The notes beneath the pieces are model-generated. The model did no database searches and was not told the DNA's origin. It saw only the letters and a list, made by a program, of their open reading frames with translations. 64,000 nucleotides of DNA, taken from contig NZ_JAMKMR010000002.1 of the NCBI RefSeq assembly GCF_023634645.1, positions 124,001 through 188,000 of the forward strand, written 5' to 3'. Source of the DNA: Vibrio sinus (GTDB lineage Bacteria > Pseudomonadota > Gammaproteobacteria > Enterobacterales > Vibrionaceae). This document shows, one piece after another, positions 15,925 to 26,868 of the stretch. The position numbers and the translations under genes were made by a program. Position 1 is the first letter of the stretch. Each line of letters begins with the position of its first letter.

Positions 15925-18558
15925 TTATCCTGTGTTTCTCATACCGGCAGCGATGCCCGCAATGGTGACCATTAAGGCTTCTTCGAGCTCCGCTGAAGGG
16001 TTCTCGCTTTGGCGAGTTCGGTATAGCAGCTCCGCTTGTAGCATGTTTAGTGGTTCAACATAGACGCCTCTTAAACGGATCGACTCAAGCCCCCATGGGT
16101 CGCTTTGCATTAAGTTTTCGTTGTTTTCGACATTCAACACTGTCTTGATGTCTTTCGCCAGCTGATCCCTGAGCCTATCACCCAGTGGTCGCAACGATGG
16201 CTCGACCAACCTTTGATCATAGTAGTGTGAGATATCGCTATTGCATTTGTAGTACACCATTTCTAGCATGCCTAGGCGAGTCGAGAAGAATGGCCATTGT
16301 CGGCACATATCTTCTAACAGAGTCTGGTTTCCTTGATCGACAGCGCACTGAATGGCCTCTCCAGCACCTAACCAAGCGGGTAATACCAACCGGTTTTGGC
16401 TCCAAGAGAATATCCAAGGGATGGCGCGAAGACTTTCTACACCGCCATTGGGGTTTCGTTTAGCAGGTCTTGAGCCGAGTGGCAATTTGCCTAGCTCTAA
16501 TTCCGGTGTCGCTTGGCGGAAGTAAGGAACAAAGTCTGGCTCTCCACGCACTATGTCTCGGTAGGCTTGGCAAGAGACGTCAGACAACACGTCCATCAAG
16601 TCTCGCCATTCTTGTTTTGGCTCTGGAGGCGGCAATAGGTTTGCTTCCAATATCGCACTGGCGTATAAGTTGAAGCTATTGACCGCAACTTCAGGTAAGC
16701 CAAGCTTAAAGCGAATCATTTCGCCTTGCTCGGTCACACGTAGGCCATTTCTAAGACTTTTTGGCGGCTGAGACAGAAGAGCAGCATGTGCTGGAGCGCC
16801 ACCTCGGCCGACGGTTCCTCCGCGGCCATGGAAAAGCGTTAACTTGATGTCTTCTTGTTCTCCTAGTTCAACCAAGGCTTCCATTGCTCGATATTGCGCC
16901 CATCCAGCAGCCATAACACCTGCATCTTTGGCCGAGTCAGAATAACCAATCATGACCATCTGATGGTTTTGGATAAAGCCGCGATACAAATCGATATCCA
17001 TCAGCTGCTTCATCACAGACTCGGCGTTGTTGAGATCGTCTAGGGTTTCAAAAAGCGGGCAAACGTCCATGCGATAGGGGCAACCGACTTCTTGCAATAT
17101 CAAATGAACCGCGAGCACATCGGATGCGGTACGTGCCATCGAAATAACATAGGCACCAAAGGCTTCTTTTGGCTGAGAAGCAATAATTCGGCAGGTGTCG
17201 AGCACTTCTTGTACTGGTTCGGAGGGCTGCCAATCTAATGGTAATAGTGGCCTTTTGGAGCTCAGCTCGTTGGTCAAAAAGGCGAGTTTGTCTTGTTCGC
17301 TCCACTGGTCATAGTCGCCGATACCAAGGTGGCGAGTCAGTTCAGAAATGACATCAGAGTGGCGAGTACTTTCTTGGCGAACATCCAAACGAACCAAGTG
17401 TACGCCAAAGGCTTTAATGCGGCGTAAGGTATCCAGTAAGGAACCATCGGCAATCACACCCATGCCACATTCGCGTAGCGATTGATAGCACGCATACAAT
17501 GGTGCCCAAAGTTGGTCAATGTTTCTCAGTGGTGCCTTGACAGTGAGCTGTTGGCCATGGATTTTAGCAGAGAGAATCTCAATGGTTTCGGTTAATAGAG
17601 CACGAATTCCTTTTAGCACGGCTCTGTATGGTTCGTGTTCGTTCTCTCCAGCCAGCTCTCTGACTGCATCATTGCACTTGGTCATAGAGAGCTCACTAAT
17701 AAGCTCATTGATGTCATTTAAATACAGATCGGCGGCTTTCCAGCGAGATAAGAGCAGAGCTTCACGAGTGATGGTATGGGTTACAAACGGGTTGCCATCA
17801 CGATCGCCTGCCATCCATGAAGAGAAATGAACCGGACGAGCATCAATAGGTAGTCCTTCTCCAAGGTAATCATCAAGGCGTTCATCCAGATCACGGAGAA
17901 AATCAGGCACCGCCTGCCAAAGTGAATTTTCTACTACCGCAAATCCCCACTTGGCTTCATCGAGCGGTGTAGGGCGCTGTTTGCGAATCACATCTGAGTG
18001 CCAGCTTTGCGCAATGAGCTGCTCTAATCGACGTTCGGTTTTGTTGCGTTCTTTTTGCGAAAGATCGTTGAGTTCAAGTTTGGATAAGCACTCATTAATT
18101 TTGATCAACTTATTGATCATGGTGCGGCGGGTGATTTCAGTTGGATGAGCGGTGAGGACAATTTCGATGTCTAAGTCTTTAATCGCTTGTGCGGTATCCA
18201 ATTTACTGATTTCTTCCTCTTTCAGCTTACTGAGTAAAGCGCTGATGGAGTTACTTTCAGATACCTGATCTTCACAATGCCGAGAGATGGTGTGGTACTG
18301 CTCGGCCATATTGGTAAGATTAAGAAATTGGTTAAATGCTCGTGCTACCGGGGTGAGTTGGTTGTCTGGAAGGCTTTTTATTTCTTCAATGAGACTGTCG
18401 TGGTCAGCTTGGCTGCCAGCTCGGGCAGATTTGGACAGTTTCCGGATGGTTTCTACTTTCTCTAAAATAGCATCGCCATGCGCTTCTTGGATTGTGTTAC
18501 CAAGTAAACGCCCGAGCATACTGACGTTACTTTTAAGTGCAGAGTACTTCTCGTTCAT
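15925..18558 (-). CDS. ppc: Phosphoenolpyruvate carboxylase
   Basis: The 877-residue enzyme carboxylates PEP with bicarbonate to oxaloacetate, refilling the TCA cycle. The catalytic LTAHPTEI motif lies at 135-142 (His138), the RLDVRQES segment near 400, the mobile loop [12 protein letters not shown] near 573, and the invariant C-terminus ends RNTG. Length equals the family's. It is a monocistronic gene in reverse orientation between aphA and argE; the argE-ppc gap on the minus strand is about 230 bases with no clear regulatory motif recognised. Confidence 0.98.
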   Translation of the reverse strand: MNEKYSALKSNVSMLGRLLGNTIQEAHGDAILEKVETIRKLSKSARAGSQADHDSLIEEIKSLPDNQLTPVARAFNQFLNLTNMAEQYHTISRHCEDQVSESNSISALLSKLKEEEISKLDTAQAIKDLDIEIVLTAHPTEITRRTMINKLIKINECLSKLELNDLSQKERNKTERRLEQLIAQSWHSDVIRKQRPTPLDEAKWGFAVVENSLWQAVPDFLRDLDERLDDYLGEGLPIDARPVHFSSWMAGDRDGNPFVTHTITREALLLSRWKAADLYLNDINELISELSMTKCNDAVRELAGENEHEPYRAVLKGIRALLTETIEILSAKIHGQQLTVKAPLRNIDQLWAPLYACYQSLRECGMGVIADGSLLDTLRRIKAFGVHLVRLDVRQESTRHSDVISELTRHLGIGDYDQWSEQDKLAFLTNELSSKRPLLPLDWQPSEPVQEVLDTCRIIASQPKEAFGAYVISMARTASDVLAVHLILQEVGCPYRMDVCPLFETLDDLNNAESVMKQLMDIDLYRGFIQNHQMVMIGYSDSAKDAGVMAAGWAQYRAMEALVELGEQEDIKLTLFHGRGGTVGRGGAPAHAALLSQPPKSLRNGLRVTEQGEMIRFKLGLPEVAVNSFNLYASAILEANLLPPPEPKQEWRDLMDVLSDVSCQAYRDIVRGEPDFVPYFRQATPELELGKLPLGSRPAKRNPNGGVESLRAIPWIFSWSQNRLVLPAWLGAGEAIQCAVDQGNQTLLEDMCRQWPFFSTRLGMLEMVYYKCNSDISHYYDQRLVEPSLRPLGDRLRDQLAKDIKTVLNVENNENLMQSDPWGLESIRLRGVYVEPLNMLQAELLYRTRQSENPSAELEEALMVTIAGIAAGMRNTG

Positions 18559-18789
18559 TCTTGTCCTGCCTTTGTAAATTAATTACATCAAAATTCCCTC
18601 AATAGGGAAACAATCTAGCTAAATTTTACCCAAAGAGTCAAACAGTGAGCCGAGGCTGGTAAAGAAAAGCGCAAATATGCCCTGGTTTGGTGAGCCAATG
18701 CACAAAAATAAAAGTCTTTTGAAAATTTACTACACCTCGTCAGTGATGAAGCCTTATATCTCCAATACTCACGAGGTGAAAGGGAAGGT

Positions 18790-19926
18790 CTAGAAACAAT
18801 ACTTGTAAATCGCTTTAGACAAGATATCTAACGTTGGTTGTATAAATTTGAAATCTAAGAATTCGTCGGGTTGATGCGCTTGATCGATGGAACCTGGGCC
18901 AAGCACCAATGTTGGACAAAGTTGTTGTAAGAAAGGGGCTTCCGTACAGTAATTGACGGTTTCACATGGCGTTTCACAGATTGACTCCATTTCGCCAATA
19001 AATGGATGACTCTGCTCGCATTCGAACCCCGGAACAGGCTCATGCAACGGCTCGATACTAATTCTGCCAGGCCATTTTTGCTCAACCTCGTGCAAACAAC
19101 GACGCAGCATGTTGTCTAATCCATCCATACTAATGCCTGGTAATGGACGGACATCGTAATGAAGCTCACAGCAACCACATATGCGATTTGCGCTGTCTCC
19201 CCCATGAATATGGCCGAGGTTAAGGGTAGGGGTTGGGATGGCAAATCCAGGGTGGTGATACTGTTTGATCAGATCATCCCGTAAATTTTTCAGGGCAAAT
19301 AGGACCTCGTGCATGATCTCAATCGCATTGACGCCCAGCGCCGGATCAGAAGAGTGGCCAGATTTACCCGTCACCCTGATTGCGTTAGCCACATGGCCTT
19401 TATGAGCTCGGATTGGCACCAAACTGGTTGGTTCACCTATGATGCAGTAGTCCGGCTTGAATGGTGCACTGTGCGTAAAATCTCTCGCGCCCAGCATGGT
19501 CGTTTCTTCATCGCAGGTCGCTAAGATGTAAAGGGGTTTACTTTGTTTACTCCAATCAATGCCCTGAATGGCGTCTAGGATAAAGGCGAAATAGCCCTTC
19601 ATATCGGCGGTACCAAGACCATAGAAACGCTGGTTATCTTCTGTTAGCGCATGTGGTTCGTAATTCCAGCGTCCTTGATCGAAAGGTACGGTATCACTGT
19701 GGCCTGCAAGTAACAATCCCCCTTTCCCACTGCCTTTTTTAGCAATCAGATTATATTTCCCTGGTTTGACTTGATTTACTTGCACATCAAAGCCAATATC
19801 ACTCAACCAACCTTCTAGTTTTTCAATAACTTGCAAGTTTCCTTCATCCCAGGATGGGTCCGTTGAGCTAATTGATGAGGTGGAAATTAAGCCACGGTAG
19901 ATTTCTTTAAAACTGGGTAATTGCAT
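18790..19926 (-). CDS. argE: Acetylornithine deacetylase ArgE
   Basis: The 378-residue M20-family metallohydrolase removes acetate from N2-acetylornithine to give ornithine. Metal ligands are visible as GHSDTV (H76), TADMKG (D108) and the catalytic CDEE (138-141); the later [11 protein letters not shown] and [13 protein letters not shown] segments supply further ligands. A dimerisation (lid) domain lies at about 180-290. It is divergent from argCBGH across a 156-base gap with ArgR boxes. The linear ArgE route goes with the ArgA-type GNAT domain fused to ArgH. Confidence 0.96.
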   Translation of the reverse strand: MQLPSFKEIYRGLISTSSISSTDPSWDEGNLQVIEKLEGWLSDIGFDVQVNQVKPGKYNLIAKKGSGKGGLLLAGHSDTVPFDQGRWNYEPHALTEDNQRFYGLGTADMKGYFAFILDAIQGIDWSKQSKPLYILATCDEETTMLGARDFTHSAPFKPDYCIIGEPTSLVPIRAHKGHVANAIRVTGKSGHSSDPALGVNAIEIMHEVLFALKNLRDDLIKQYHHPGFAIPTPTLNLGHIHGGDSANRICGCCELHYDVRPLPGISMDGLDNMLRRCLHEVEQKWPGRISIEPLHEPVPGFECEQSHPFIGEMESICETPCETVNYCTEAPFLQQLCPTLVLGPGSIDQAHQPDEFLDFKFIQPTLDILSKAIYKYCF

Positions 19927-19991
19927 TTTATCTCCACTTCTACTGTTGACAGATTTTCATTTAGACGTTAAAAACATATTAAATCAAAATT

Positions 19992-20041
19992 AATGAATAA
20001 AAATACAATATATTTACTTATTAATTGAATTAATAATCATT
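19992..20041. promoter_or_regulatory. Pair of ArgR (ARG) boxes between argE and argC
   Basis: Two 18-base sites resemble the ARG box (TGAAT-4 A/T-ATTCA core). The first core is TGAATAAAAATACA (19994-20007); the second is TGAATTAATAATCA (20026-20039). Each has one mismatch, and they are 32 bases apart, about three helical turns. They probably let arginine-bound ArgR repress both argE and argCBGH. Confidence 0.65.
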
Positions 20042-20082
20042 GATTGTTGTGTTCAAAGACACTTAAAAACGGACAGTTTGAG

Positions 20083-21087
20083 ATGCTAAAAACCGTAATT
20101 ATAGGCGCAAGTGGTTATACGGGCTGTGAGCTTGCTTTTATGGTCCAAAAACACCCTGAGCTCACGCTAGCAGGTTTATATGTTTCAGCCAATAGCATAG
20201 ATGCAGGAAAGCCGATCTCTGCTCTACATGGCAAGCTACTGGGTATGGTGGATATGCCATTGCAGCCTCTATTGAACCTGGAAGAAGTTGCCAGCAACGC
20301 CGACCTTGTATTCCTCGCAACGGCGCATGAAGTGAGCCATGATCTTGCGCCTGCTTTTCTAGCAAAAGGGTGTCAGGTTTTTGATCTATCGGGTGCTTTT
20401 CGTGTGAAAGCAGATCAGTTTTATCCTCAATATTATGGTTTTGAGCATCAAGGTGAGGATTGGCTAGATAAAGCGGCATATGGGTTGGCTGAGTGGAACA
20501 AGGCTGCTATCAAACAATCACAGCTCATTGCAGTGGCTGGCTGCTATCCAACGGCTGCGCAGCTGGCAATTAAGCCATTATTAGACAAAGGGTTGCTGGA
20601 CACATCCCAATGGCCAGTGATTAACGCGACAAGTGGTGTTTCAGGCGCTGGAATTAAAGCAACCAATAACAACAGCTTTTGCCAAGTCAGCTTAAAGCCA
20701 TATGGCGTTTTTTCTCACCGCCACCAACCAGAGATAGCTCATCACCTTGGTTGTGATGTCATCTTTACTCCACACCTTGGTAACTTTAAGCGTGGCATTT
20801 TGGCTACCACCACGATAAAGCTGAATCAAGGGGTAACGGATTCTCAGGTTGCCGCAGCGTTTCACTCTGCCTACGCTGATGAAGATTGTGTTCGTTTAAC
20901 AGGCAGTATGATGCCAAGTATCCAAGACGTTGAAAATACGCCATTTTGCAATATTGGCTGGCAAGTCAGTGGGCAGCATATCATCGTGGTTTCCGCCATT
21001 GATAACCTGCTTAAAGGCGCATCAAGTCAGGCAATGCAATGTGTAAATATCCATTATGGTTTTTCTGAAATGACCGCCTTGATATAG
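20083..21087 (+). CDS. argC: N-acetyl-gamma-glutamyl-phosphate reductase
   Basis: The 334-residue NADP-dependent enzyme makes N-acetylglutamate semialdehyde, third step of arginine synthesis. The Rossmann motif GASGYTG is at residues 8-14, the catalytic Cys lies in [12 protein letters not shown], and the HRHQPEI motif follows. The ATG at 20083 gives the exact E. coli-like length; the earlier in-frame start is not conserved. First gene of argCBGH(A), 19 bases before argB. Confidence 0.97.
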   Translation: MLKTVIIGASGYTGCELAFMVQKHPELTLAGLYVSANSIDAGKPISALHGKLLGMVDMPLQPLLNLEEVASNADLVFLATAHEVSHDLAPAFLAKGCQVFDLSGAFRVKADQFYPQYYGFEHQGEDWLDKAAYGLAEWNKAAIKQSQLIAVAGCYPTAAQLAIKPLLDKGLLDTSQWPVINATSGVSGAGIKATNNNSFCQVSLKPYGVFSHRHQPEIAHHLGCDVIFTPHLGNFKRGILATTTIKLNQGVTDSQVAAAFHSAYADEDCVRLTGSMMPSIQDVENTPFCNIGWQVSGQHIIVVSAIDNLLKGASSQAMQCVNIHYGFSEMTALI

Positions 21088-21109
21088 ACATTAAGGCAAG
21101 GAAATAGTG

Positions 21110-21907
21110 ATGACTGACAACGAAAATAAACCGCTCGTGATTAAGTTAGGCGGAGCAGCTTTGTCCTGCCCGGAAACGTTAAGCCAAGTGTTTAATGCCA
21201 TATCCCTTTATCAGCAGCAGAAAGAGCGACGAATTGTCATCGTGCACGGTGGTGGATATTTGGTGGATGAGCTGCTCAGTGAGTTACACATCGAAAGCGT
21301 TAAGAAAAAGGGGTTGCGCGTTACCCCTTACCAACACATCAATGTGGTGTCTGGCGCTTTAGCGGGCACAGCCAACAAGATCCTACAAGGTAGTGCCATC
21401 CAAGCGGGACTCAATGCGGTCGGACTGTGTTTGGCTGATGGAGGCTTGTGTCAAGTGTCAGAGCTGGATCCTGAACTTGGCGCAGTAGGTAAAGCGTCAC
21501 CAGGAAGCTCAGCATTATTGCAAGCCATATTAGAGGCTGGTGCGTTGCCGATCATTAGCTCAATAGGCCTTACTGAGAACGGGCAACTTATGAATGTGAA
21601 CGCCGACCAAGCAGCTGTCGCTGTAGCAGGAGCGCTCGATGCGCAACTTGTTTTGCTGTCGGACGTCAGTGGGGTGCTCGATGGTAAAGGTCATTTAATT
21701 AAATGCCTAGATGCCCAGCAAGCGCAGAACTTGATTGATGGCCAAGTGATTACCGATGGCATGATAGTCAAAGTGCAGGCGGCGCTCGAGGCGGCACATA
21801 TTTTAGGGCGAGAGATTGAAGTAGCCAGCTGGCGTTATCCAGACAAACTCAGCAAATTACTATCGGGCGAGCGCATAGGTACACAGTTTTTGCCAAATGC
21901 GGAATAG
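21110..21907 (+). CDS. argB: Acetylglutamate kinase
   Basis: The 265-residue amino-acid kinase phosphorylates N-acetylglutamate. KLGGAAL near residue 10, VHGGG near 43 and the C-terminal [10 protein letters not shown] and [13 protein letters not shown] segments are classical. The ATG at 21110 is preferred over an overlapping GTG at 21107; AAGGCAAGGAAA lies upstream. The short enteric form (about 258-265 residues) is usually not arginine-inhibited, so feedback would act on the GNAT domain of ArgH(A). The protein lacks the N-terminal helix of arginine-sensitive forms. Confidence 0.97.
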   Translation: MTDNENKPLVIKLGGAALSCPETLSQVFNAISLYQQQKERRIVIVHGGGYLVDELLSELHIESVKKKGLRVTPYQHINVVSGALAGTANKILQGSAIQAGLNAVGLCLADGGLCQVSELDPELGAVGKASPGSSALLQAILEAGALPIISSIGLTENGQLMNVNADQAAVAVAGALDAQLVLLSDVSGVLDGKGHLIKCLDAQQAQNLIDGQVITDGMIVKVQAALEAAHILGREIEVASWRYPDKLSKLLSGERIGTQFLPNAE

Positions 21908-21976
21908 ATTGAATCATTAAACGAGTCGAATTGACGCTCTGACTGCCAGGTGTAGAGCAAAATATTGGAGAAACGA

Positions 21977-23188
21977 ATGAGTAAGAAAAATATCAATAAA
22001 GTGGTCGTGGCGTATTCTGGCGGTCTGGATACCTCGGTGATTATTCCTTGGCTAAAAGAAAACTATGATTGTGAAGTGATTGCCTTTGTCGCCGATGTCG
22101 GCCAAGGAGAGGAAGAGCTAGAAGGGGTGGAGCAAAAGGCCAAAGCTTCAGGTGCGTCAGAATGTTATGTTGTTGATCTCAAAGAGAAGATGGTTGCGGA
22201 TTATATCTACCCAACATTAAAAACCGGCGCTTGCTACGAAGGCAAATATCTACTCGGTACTTCTATGGCTCGTCCTATTATCGCCAAAGCTCAAGTGGAA
22301 GTAGCGCGCAATGTTGGCGCTGATGCTCTGTGTCATGGCTGCACGGGTAAAGGGAATGACCAAGTACGTTTTGAGGGAGCTTTTGCAGCCCTTGCCCCGG
22401 ATCTTACCGTGATAGCTCCATGGAGAGAGTGGGACTTAGTCAGCCGTGAACAATGCTTGGATTATCTTGCGCAGCGTAATATTCCTTGCGTCGCTTCTCT
22501 GACCAAAATTTATTCCAGAGATGCCAATGCTTGGCATGTATCGACGGAAGGGGGCGTGCTGGAAGATACTTGGAATGCACCCAATGAAGATTGTTGGGTA
22601 TGGACGACGGACCCAGAGCAGGCACCAAACGAAGCGGAATACGTGACTTTGAAAGTGGCCAACGGCGCTGTGACTGAAGTTGATGGTGAGAGCATGACGC
22701 CATACAACGCGCTTGTGTATCTCAACGAAAAAGGTGCCAAACACGGTATTGGGCGTATCGATATTGTAGAAAACCGTTTGGTGGGGATTAAATCTCGAGG
22801 TTGTTACGAAACCCCGGGCGGCACCATCATGATGGAAGCTCTACGAGCGGTGGAACAGCTGGTACTGGATAAAACCAGTTTCGAGTTTCGCGAAGAACTC
22901 GCATTGAAAGCTTCCCACCTTGTCTATGATGGTCGCTGGTTCACGCCGCTTTGTAAATCGGTTTTAGCAGCCTCTGAAGAGCTGGCCAAAGATGTCAATG
23001 GTGAAGTGGTGATCAAGCTATACAAAGGCCAAGCGAGCGTGACGCAGAAGCGTTCAAACAACAGCCTATACTCTGAAGAATTCGCCACATTTGGTGAAGA
23101 TGAGGTCTACGATCAAAGTCATGCTGGTGGATTTATTCGTTTGTATTCTTTGGCGAGCAGAATCAGAGCACTCAACGACAAACACTAA
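21977..23188 (+). CDS. argG: Argininosuccinate synthase
   Basis: The 403-residue ATP-pyrophosphatase-fold enzyme joins citrulline and aspartate. The P-loop-like AYSGGLDTS is at about residues 10-18, and [13 protein letters not shown] and [12 protein letters not shown] are family motifs. The ATG at 21977 fits the ribosome site TTGGAG upstream. It lies 69 bases after argB and is followed by a hairpin terminator right before argH. Citrulline would come from ornithine carbamoyltransferase, whose gene is not in the window. Confidence 0.98.
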   Translation: MSKKNINKVVVAYSGGLDTSVIIPWLKENYDCEVIAFVADVGQGEEELEGVEQKAKASGASECYVVDLKEKMVADYIYPTLKTGACYEGKYLLGTSMARPIIAKAQVEVARNVGADALCHGCTGKGNDQVRFEGAFAALAPDLTVIAPWREWDLVSREQCLDYLAQRNIPCVASLTKIYSRDANAWHVSTEGGVLEDTWNAPNEDCWVWTTDPEQAPNEAEYVTLKVANGAVTEVDGESMTPYNALVYLNEKGAKHGIGRIDIVENRLVGIKSRGCYETPGGTIMMEALRAVEQLVLDKTSFEFREELALKASHLVYDGRWFTPLCKSVLAASEELAKDVNGEVVIKLYKGQASVTQKRSNNSLYSEEFATFGEDEVYDQSHAGGFIRLYSLASRIRALNDKH

Positions 23189-23229
23189 CATTATAGATAT
23201 AACAACAATTCACCAATAAACGACGGTCA

Positions 23230-23256
23230 GGATCTAGCCTTGCTAGATCCGTTTTT
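23230..23256 (+). terminator. Terminator-like hairpin between argG and argH
   Basis: GGATCTAGC (23230-23238), loop CTT and GCTAGATCC (23242-23250) form a perfect 9-bp stem followed by GTTTTT. It ends only 18 bases before the argH start, leaving no room for a promoter, so argH(A) must be expressed by read-through or after partial termination. Confidence 0.85.
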
Positions 23257-23274
23257 ATCACTGGGAGAGAGACA

Positions 23275-25149
23275 ATGGCACTATGGGGCGGTAGATTTAC
23301 CCAAGCAGCAGATACAAGGTTCAAAGAGTTTAATGATTCATTGCGCTTTGATTACCGATTGGCTGAGCAAGACATTGTTGGCTCAATTGCCTGGTCGAAA
23401 GCCTTGCTGTCGGTGAATGTATTAGATGAAAAAGAGCAGCAAAAGCTCGAACTTGCGTTAAATGAGCTGAAATTAGAAGTGATGGAAGACCCGAGTCAAA
23501 TCTTGCATTCTGCCGCAGAAGATATTCACTCCTGGGTTGAGCAGCAGTTGATCAAAAAAGTGGGCGATCTAGGCAAGAAGCTACATACAGGTCGCTCTCG
23601 CAACGATCAGGTGGCGACAGACCTCAAATTGTGGTGTCGCCAGCAAGGGAATCAGCTACTTATTGCGTTAGATAAACTGCAATCTCAATTGGTGCATGTT
23701 GCCAGTCAGCATCAAGCCACAGTGTTGCCTGGGTATACCCATTTGCAAAGAGCGCAACCAGTGACATTTGCCCATTGGTGCTTAGCGTATGTTGAGATGT
23801 TCGAGCGTGATTATTCTCGTCTTTCTGATGCGATTAAACGTTTGGATACCTGCCCGCTAGGTAGCGGGGCCTTGGCTGGAACCGCGTATCCTATCGATAG
23901 GGAAAAACTGGCCCACCATTTAGGCTTTCGTCGCGCAACCAGAAATTCGCTAGATTCTGTGTCTGATCGCGATCATGTCATCGAGCTCATGTCGGTTGCG
24001 TCGATGTCTATGATTCATTTGTCACGGCTTGCTGAAGACATGATTTTTTATAATTCAGGCGAAGCGAACTTTATTGAGCTAGCCGATACGGTCACTTCGG
24101 GCTCTTCATTGATGCCACAGAAGAAAAACCCAGATGCGCTAGAGCTGATTCGGGGTAAAACGGGCCGCGTTTATGGTTCTTTGGCGAGCATGATGATGAC
24201 GGTGAAAGCCTTGCCGCTCGCGTATAACAAAGACATGCAAGAAGACAAAGAAGGTCTATTTGACGCCCTCGATACTTGGAACGACTGTCTGGAGATGGCA
24301 GCACTGTGTTTTGATGGTATTAAAGTAAACCAAGAGCGAACATTAGAAGCAGCTCAGCAAGGTTATGCGAACGCCACTGAACTGGCAGACTATCTTGTAG
24401 CAAAGGGCATCCCGTTTAGAGAGGCGCACCATATTGTTGGTGTGGCGGTGGTGGATGCGATTGCGAAATCCTGTGCGTTGGAAGAGATGTCGCTGCTTGA
24501 ACTAAAAGCGTTTTCTGATGTGATTGAACAAGATGTCTATGACATATTGACCATTGATTCCTGCCTTGAAAAACGCAGCGCGCTAGGCGGTGTTTCGGCC
24601 AAGCAAGTGTCTTTTGCGCTGGCACAGTTTAATAAACGCTTGTCTCAGCGCGATAATTTATCGGTAAAAGTGCGAGCGGCGCGGTTAACCGATATCGAAG
24701 CGCTGGAAGGTATGGTGGCGTATTGGGCGAGCTTAGGAGAAAACTTACCACGTTCAAGAAGTGAACTGATTCGTGATATTGGCTCTTTTGCCGTTTCTGA
24801 GCATCATGGGGAAGTGACTGGATGCGCGTCTTTATATGTGTACGATTCGGGTTTGGCAGAAATTCGCTCTTTGGGTATTGAAGCTGGCTGGCAAGGTCAG
24901 GGGCAAGGTAAGGCTATCGTGCAATACTTGGTCAATAAAGCCAGGCAGATGGCAATCAAGAAGGTCTTTGTACTGACAAGAACGCCTGAATTTTTTATGA
25001 AGCAGCACTTTATACCAACGTCCAAATCCTTATTGCCTGAGAAAGTGCTGAAAGATTGTGAGCAATGTCCTCGTCAGCATGCTTGTGATGAAGTGGCGCT
25101 GGAAGTGAATTTGGTCGAGCAGGTTATTGCCAAATGCAGCGTTGCATAA
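23275..25149 (+). CDS. argH: Argininosuccinate lyase fused to GNAT acetyltransferase, ArgH(A)
   Basis: The 624-residue protein is a fusion. Residues 1-460 are argininosuccinate lyase, with [16 protein letters not shown], the [14 protein letters not shown] signature loop and the catalytic-base region. Residues about 465-624 are a GNAT domain ([16 protein letters not shown], acetyl-CoA loop [12 protein letters not shown], then [17 protein letters not shown]). Such ArgH(A) fusions are known from vibrios, Moritella and relatives, where the GNAT half supplies N-acetylglutamate synthase activity. The last and first enzymes of arginine synthesis are thus in one chain. The stretch at 460-465 is a short linker. 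The amino-acid-kinase part of classical ArgA is absent. Confidence 0.96.
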   Translation: MALWGGRFTQAADTRFKEFNDSLRFDYRLAEQDIVGSIAWSKALLSVNVLDEKEQQKLELALNELKLEVMEDPSQILHSAAEDIHSWVEQQLIKKVGDLGKKLHTGRSRNDQVATDLKLWCRQQGNQLLIALDKLQSQLVHVASQHQATVLPGYTHLQRAQPVTFAHWCLAYVEMFERDYSRLSDAIKRLDTCPLGSGALAGTAYPIDREKLAHHLGFRRATRNSLDSVSDRDHVIELMSVASMSMIHLSRLAEDMIFYNSGEANFIELADTVTSGSSLMPQKKNPDALELIRGKTGRVYGSLASMMMTVKALPLAYNKDMQEDKEGLFDALDTWNDCLEMAALCFDGIKVNQERTLEAAQQGYANATELADYLVAKGIPFREAHHIVGVAVVDAIAKSCALEEMSLLELKAFSDVIEQDVYDILTIDSCLEKRSALGGVSAKQVSFALAQFNKRLSQRDNLSVKVRAARLTDIEALEGMVAYWASLGENLPRSRSELIRDIGSFAVSEHHGEVTGCASLYVYDSGLAEIRSLGIEAGWQGQGQGKAIVQYLVNKARQMAIKKVFVLTRTPEFFMKQHFIPTSKSLLPEKVLKDCEQCPRQHACDEVALEVNLVEQVIAKCSVA

Positions 25150-25265
25150 TATGTTGATTTTTAATGCTTATTTAAAAACATTAAAAATAATTACAATTTT
25201 AGGGAACATTTAGAAAAGCGGTTGGTCTATTAAAATACCACTGCTTTTTCTTAGAAAGTTCTAAG

Positions 25266-25301
25266 AAAGCCCCAAACCAGTATTGGATTTGGGGCTTTTT
25301 T
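25266..25301. terminator. Bidirectional terminator after argH(A)
   Basis: AAAGCCCCAAA (25266-25276) and TTTGGGGCTTT (25288-25298) form a perfect 11-bp stem followed by a T run. It is shared with the convergent disulfide-reductase gene, which ends at 25322. Confidence 0.9.
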
Positions 25302-25321
25302 CTGTCTGATGTTTGGCAAGC

Positions 25322-26785
25322 TTAGCAACCAGGGCCACAGTCTAGGCAATGCTTGATCATTTCTGGACCAAGATGCAGTTTTGCGTTGACATCTCTTAGC
25401 GCTGTGCGTACCCCTTCTTCAATCACAGGATGATAGAAGGGCATGTCCAACATTTCTGTAATCGTCATCTTATTTTGATGTGCCCATGCTAGCAGGTGGG
25501 CTAAGTGTTCTGCATTTGGTCCCATCATTTCAGCGCCAAGAAAACGTCCAGTGCCTTGCTCGGCGTAGACATGCAGCACACCTTTGTTTCTTAACATAAC
25601 GCGAGATCGCCCTTGGTTTTCGAACGAGACCTCGCCAGTTGCAAAGCAGTCGCATGCGCCTAAACGCTCAGTCAATTGGCGGTAGCTTTCACCAACCATG
25701 GCTATTTGCGGATCAGAAAATACCGCAGAAATGGTTGAACGTCTGAGCCCGGCACGAATATCTGGAAAACGGCCAGCGTTATCGCCAGCAATTTTACTTT
25801 GGTCGGCCGCTTCATGTAGCAATGGAATTTGGTTACTTGCATCGCCCGCTATAAATACACTCTCTACCGATGTTTGCATGGTATACGGATCCGCGATAGG
25901 CACGCCTTTCTCATCTAATTTAATGCTGGTGTTTTCTATCGTTAGTTTATCCGTGTTTGGTCGTCGACCTGTCGCGGCTAATACGTAGTCGACAACAAAT
26001 ACTTCTAACTTGCCTTGATGGTTGATAAATTGAATCTCAACCTGCTCGCCATTAGGGCCAGAAACTTGCTTCATGCTTTCTATTTGAACATTGGCGTCTA
26101 AATAGAACTCTTCTTGAAAGGTCTTGTTCGCATACTGCATGACTTCTGGGTCTGTTAATGGTCCTACTTGTCCGCCGAGACCAAACACTTTAACGTCAAC
26201 CCCCAGGCGGTGAAGTGCTTGGCCCAACTCCAGGCCAATAACACCAGGTCCAAATACCGCAACTGATCTTGGCAAGTCATCCCATTCAAATACGTCATCA
26301 TTAATAATGAGACGCTCGCCTAATTCATTCCAAGCTGCGGGATAGGCAGGTCTTGAGCCAGTTGCAATAACAATTCTCTTCGCCTTTACCTGAGTATGAT
26401 CGCCAACCAGCAGTGTTGTGTTATCGACAAACTGAGCGAATCCTGCCAGCTTGTCTTTTGCTGGGATTTCATCGACGCTTTCGAGTACAAAACCAACAAA
26501 TCGGTCTCGCTCACGTTTAACTCTGTCCATCACCTCACGGCCATTAATCTTGGTTTCACCTTGAGGGTGAACGCCAAAGGCGTGGGACTTCTCTATTTGG
26601 TGGGCACTTTCTGCTGCGGCAATAAGGAGCTTGGATGGCATACAGCCGACTCGAGCACAGGTAGTGCCATAGACGCTACCCTCAATCATCACGACACTAT
26701 CAGTATGTGCTTTTGCTGCACGATAGGCTCCTAATCCTGCGGTTCCACCGCCAATCACTGCCACATCTACATTCACTTGTTTCAT
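25322..26785 (-). CDS. Dihydrolipoamide dehydrogenase-like flavoprotein disulfide reductase
   Basis: The 487-residue flavoprotein belongs to the pyridine-nucleotide-disulfide oxidoreductases. FAD motif GGGTAG (about 12-17), redox-active disulfide C43-x4-C48 (TTCARVGCMPSK), NAD(P) motif GPGVIGLELG and the C-terminal HPVIEE His-Glu pair are present. It ends with an unusual cysteine-rich tail, CLDCGPGC (480-487). It is not next to any 2-oxoacid dehydrogenase gene; it lies 83 bases downstream of the peroxiredoxin-glutaredoxin gene and near oxyR. I infer a reductase for a thiol used by that peroxidase, by analogy with glutathione(-amide) reductase/Prx-Grx pairs. The disulfide substrate is unproven. 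Confidence 0.82.
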   Translation of the reverse strand: MKQVNVDVAVIGGGTAGLGAYRAAKAHTDSVVMIEGSVYGTTCARVGCMPSKLLIAAAESAHQIEKSHAFGVHPQGETKINGREVMDRVKRERDRFVGFVLESVDEIPAKDKLAGFAQFVDNTTLLVGDHTQVKAKRIVIATGSRPAYPAAWNELGERLIINDDVFEWDDLPRSVAVFGPGVIGLELGQALHRLGVDVKVFGLGGQVGPLTDPEVMQYANKTFQEEFYLDANVQIESMKQVSGPNGEQVEIQFINHQGKLEVFVVDYVLAATGRRPNTDKLTIENTSIKLDEKGVPIADPYTMQTSVESVFIAGDASNQIPLLHEAADQSKIAGDNAGRFPDIRAGLRRSTISAVFSDPQIAMVGESYRQLTERLGACDCFATGEVSFENQGRSRVMLRNKGVLHVYAEQGTGRFLGAEMMGPNAEHLAHLLAWAHQNKMTITEMLDMPFYHPVIEEGVRTALRDVNAKLHLGPEMIKHCLDCGPGC

Positions 26786-26821
26786 TTTGCCCTCACTGAG
26801 CTACTACCGGTTGATTAAGAG

Positions 26822-26839
26822 CCCCAGCAAAAGCTGGGG
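26822..26839 (-). repeat. Hairpin between prx-grx and the reductase gene
   Basis: CCCCAGC (26822-26828), a 4-base loop and GCTGGGG (26833-26839) form a GC-rich 7-bp hairpin 30 bases after the peroxiredoxin stop. On the minus strand it is followed by CTCTTAATC, a poor T tract, so it is probably a weak terminator or mRNA stabiliser. Confidence 0.55.
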
Positions 26840-26868
26840 GAGTTAGGCTGTTAATTTGCCGTTTGTGA

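Noticed and set aside
22436..22744. Open frames on the minus strand inside argG (up to about 100 codons)
   Set aside because: They are antisense to a fully conserved gene, overlap one another in several frames, and have no recognisable product or ribosome site.
25322..26785. Assignment as the E3 subunit of pyruvate or 2-oxoglutarate dehydrogenase
   Set aside because: No E1/E2 genes are near, the gene sits with Prx-Grx and oxyR, and the Cys-rich tail is atypical.
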